Positions 63,636 through 64,000 of a DNA stretch of 64,000 nucleotides are shown here, piece after piece; the stretch's first letter is position 1, and each line of letters opens with the position of its first letter. The notes beneath the pieces were generated by a model. It made no database searches and was not told the DNA's origin. It worked only from the letters and a program-made list of their open reading frames with translations. Source of the DNA: Nitrincola tibetensis. Its GTDB lineage: Bacteria > Pseudomonadota > Gammaproteobacteria > Pseudomonadales > Balneatricaceae. The stretch spans positions 310,001 to 374,000 of the forward strand of contig NZ_QKRX01000001.1 in assembly GCF_003284585.1 (NCBI RefSeq). Reading direction: 5' to 3'. The position numbers and the translations under genes were made by a program.

Positions 63636-64000
63636 AAGCATTCATAATTTGGGCTGGTATCCTCGTGCTAGCTGTTGGCAATGGTGTGCTGCGCGAGTCT
63701 GTCCTCATATCTAGTCTTGGAAGTGCGGCTGCGTTCGTGTTGAGCGGCATTCTGCTTTCCGTTTTGATCATTGTTGTGGCGTACTTTTCGCTTCCGTGGC
63801 TGCAAATCCAGAGCTCTATGCAGTTTTGGTTAATTGGGTTTTTCTGGCTGGCGCTTACGCTCGCCTTTGAGCTTTCTTTCGGCCTCTGGCAAGGCAAATC
63901 ATGGTCCATGTTACTTGAAGCTTACACATTTAAGGGCGGGAATATTTGGCCTATCGTTCTCGCAGCAACGCTCTTTGCACCTTACATTGGGGCCAAGCTA
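63623..64000 (+). CDS. Membrane protein, 3' truncated by window edge
   Basis: An open frame with ATG at 63623, overlapping the previous gene by 13 bases, runs without a stop to the end of the window (126 codons visible). It has about four hydrophobic segments (about 3-20, 31-55, 68-90 and 110-126). I do not recognise the family. The overlap suggests translational coupling to the SBF/ACR3-type transporter and a shared role. Confidence 0.7.
   Translation, partial: MVALKAFIIWAGILVLAVGNGVLRESVLISSLGSAAAFVLSGILLSVLIIVVAYFSLPWLQIQSSMQFWLIGFFWLALTLAFELSFGLWQGKSWSMLLEAYTFKGGNIWPIVLAATLFAPYIGAKL

Noticed and set aside
1-64000. tRNA, rRNA, CRISPR arrays, insertion sequences or prophage genes
   Set aside because: None was seen on either strand: no CCA-ended cloverleaf, no regularly spaced repeats, no transposase or phage structural motifs.

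Overview
The window looks like chromosomal DNA of a marine, Na+-dependent gammaproteobacterium, most plausibly from the Oceanospirillales/Pseudomonadales side. The evidence is the gene blocks dnaX-ybaB-recR and rnd-ycgL-ycgN, a DUF2058 protein, a bacterial 4.5S RNA, RecB/RecD, two TRAP transporters, two unrelated Na+/H+ antiporters (NhaD and a seven-subunit Mrp complex) and a BCCT osmolyte transporter. I see no phage, insertion sequence, CRISPR array, tRNA or rRNA. Genus is not resolvable from the sequence alone.

Layout. 1-3.3 kb: end of a membrane protein gene, a repeat-rich AT spacer, then ftsA-ftsZ without the usual dcw neighbours. 3.3-11.6 kb: an RluA-type pseudouridine synthase on the minus strand, then a DctB/DctD-like two-component pair, a sigma-54 promoter, a TAXI-type TRAP transporter and a TauE/SafE permease. 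11.6-13.9 kb: an Lrp-type regulator divergent from ridA-alr. 13.9-18.5 kb: a double-receiver protein, a DUF2058 protein, 4.5S RNA, and a minus-strand lipid set (CDP-alcohol phosphotransferase, PlsC, CdsA) behind a TetR regulator. 18.6-20.7 kb: trpBA. 20.8-23.2 kb: a cytochrome P450 and LpxL-like acyltransferase pair. 23.5-27.6 kb: eutBC, then nhaD with a structured leader. 27.6-32.5 kb: dnaX (with a programmed -1 frameshift signal), ybaB, recR, rnd, ycgL, ycgN. 32.6-39.4 kb: rpsA, a prc operon, an FKBP lipoprotein, apeB. 39.4-45.3 kb: mrpABCDEFG. 45.8-50.1 kb: BCCT transporter, a cNMP/CBS/DUF294 protein and an exonuclease. 50.1-53.5 kb: a TPR-glycosyltransferase-like protein and recD. 53.6-62.0 kb: recB, preceded by a gluconate-type module (LacI/GntR-like repressor, gluconokinase, TRAP DctPMQ) under two GntR-like operators. 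62.1-64 kb: a small C39-like protein, an SBF/ACR3-type transporter and a truncated membrane protein.

Functional picture. Solute uptake is strongly represented: one TRAP system appears to be under two-component/sigma-54 control, and another under a gluconate-type repressor with a kinase for the internalised sugar acid. Three systems handle Na+, pH and osmotic stress. The rest is housekeeping: division, replication, recombination, translation, periplasmic proteolysis. The most instructive sequence signals are the dnaX slippery heptamer followed by Ala and an immediate stop, the 24-bp perfect palindrome at the gluconate-type TRAP operon, the sigma-54 promoter behind the DctD-like gene, the TetR operator sitting exactly between -35 and -10, and the TTTGCCG repeat cluster upstream of ftsA.
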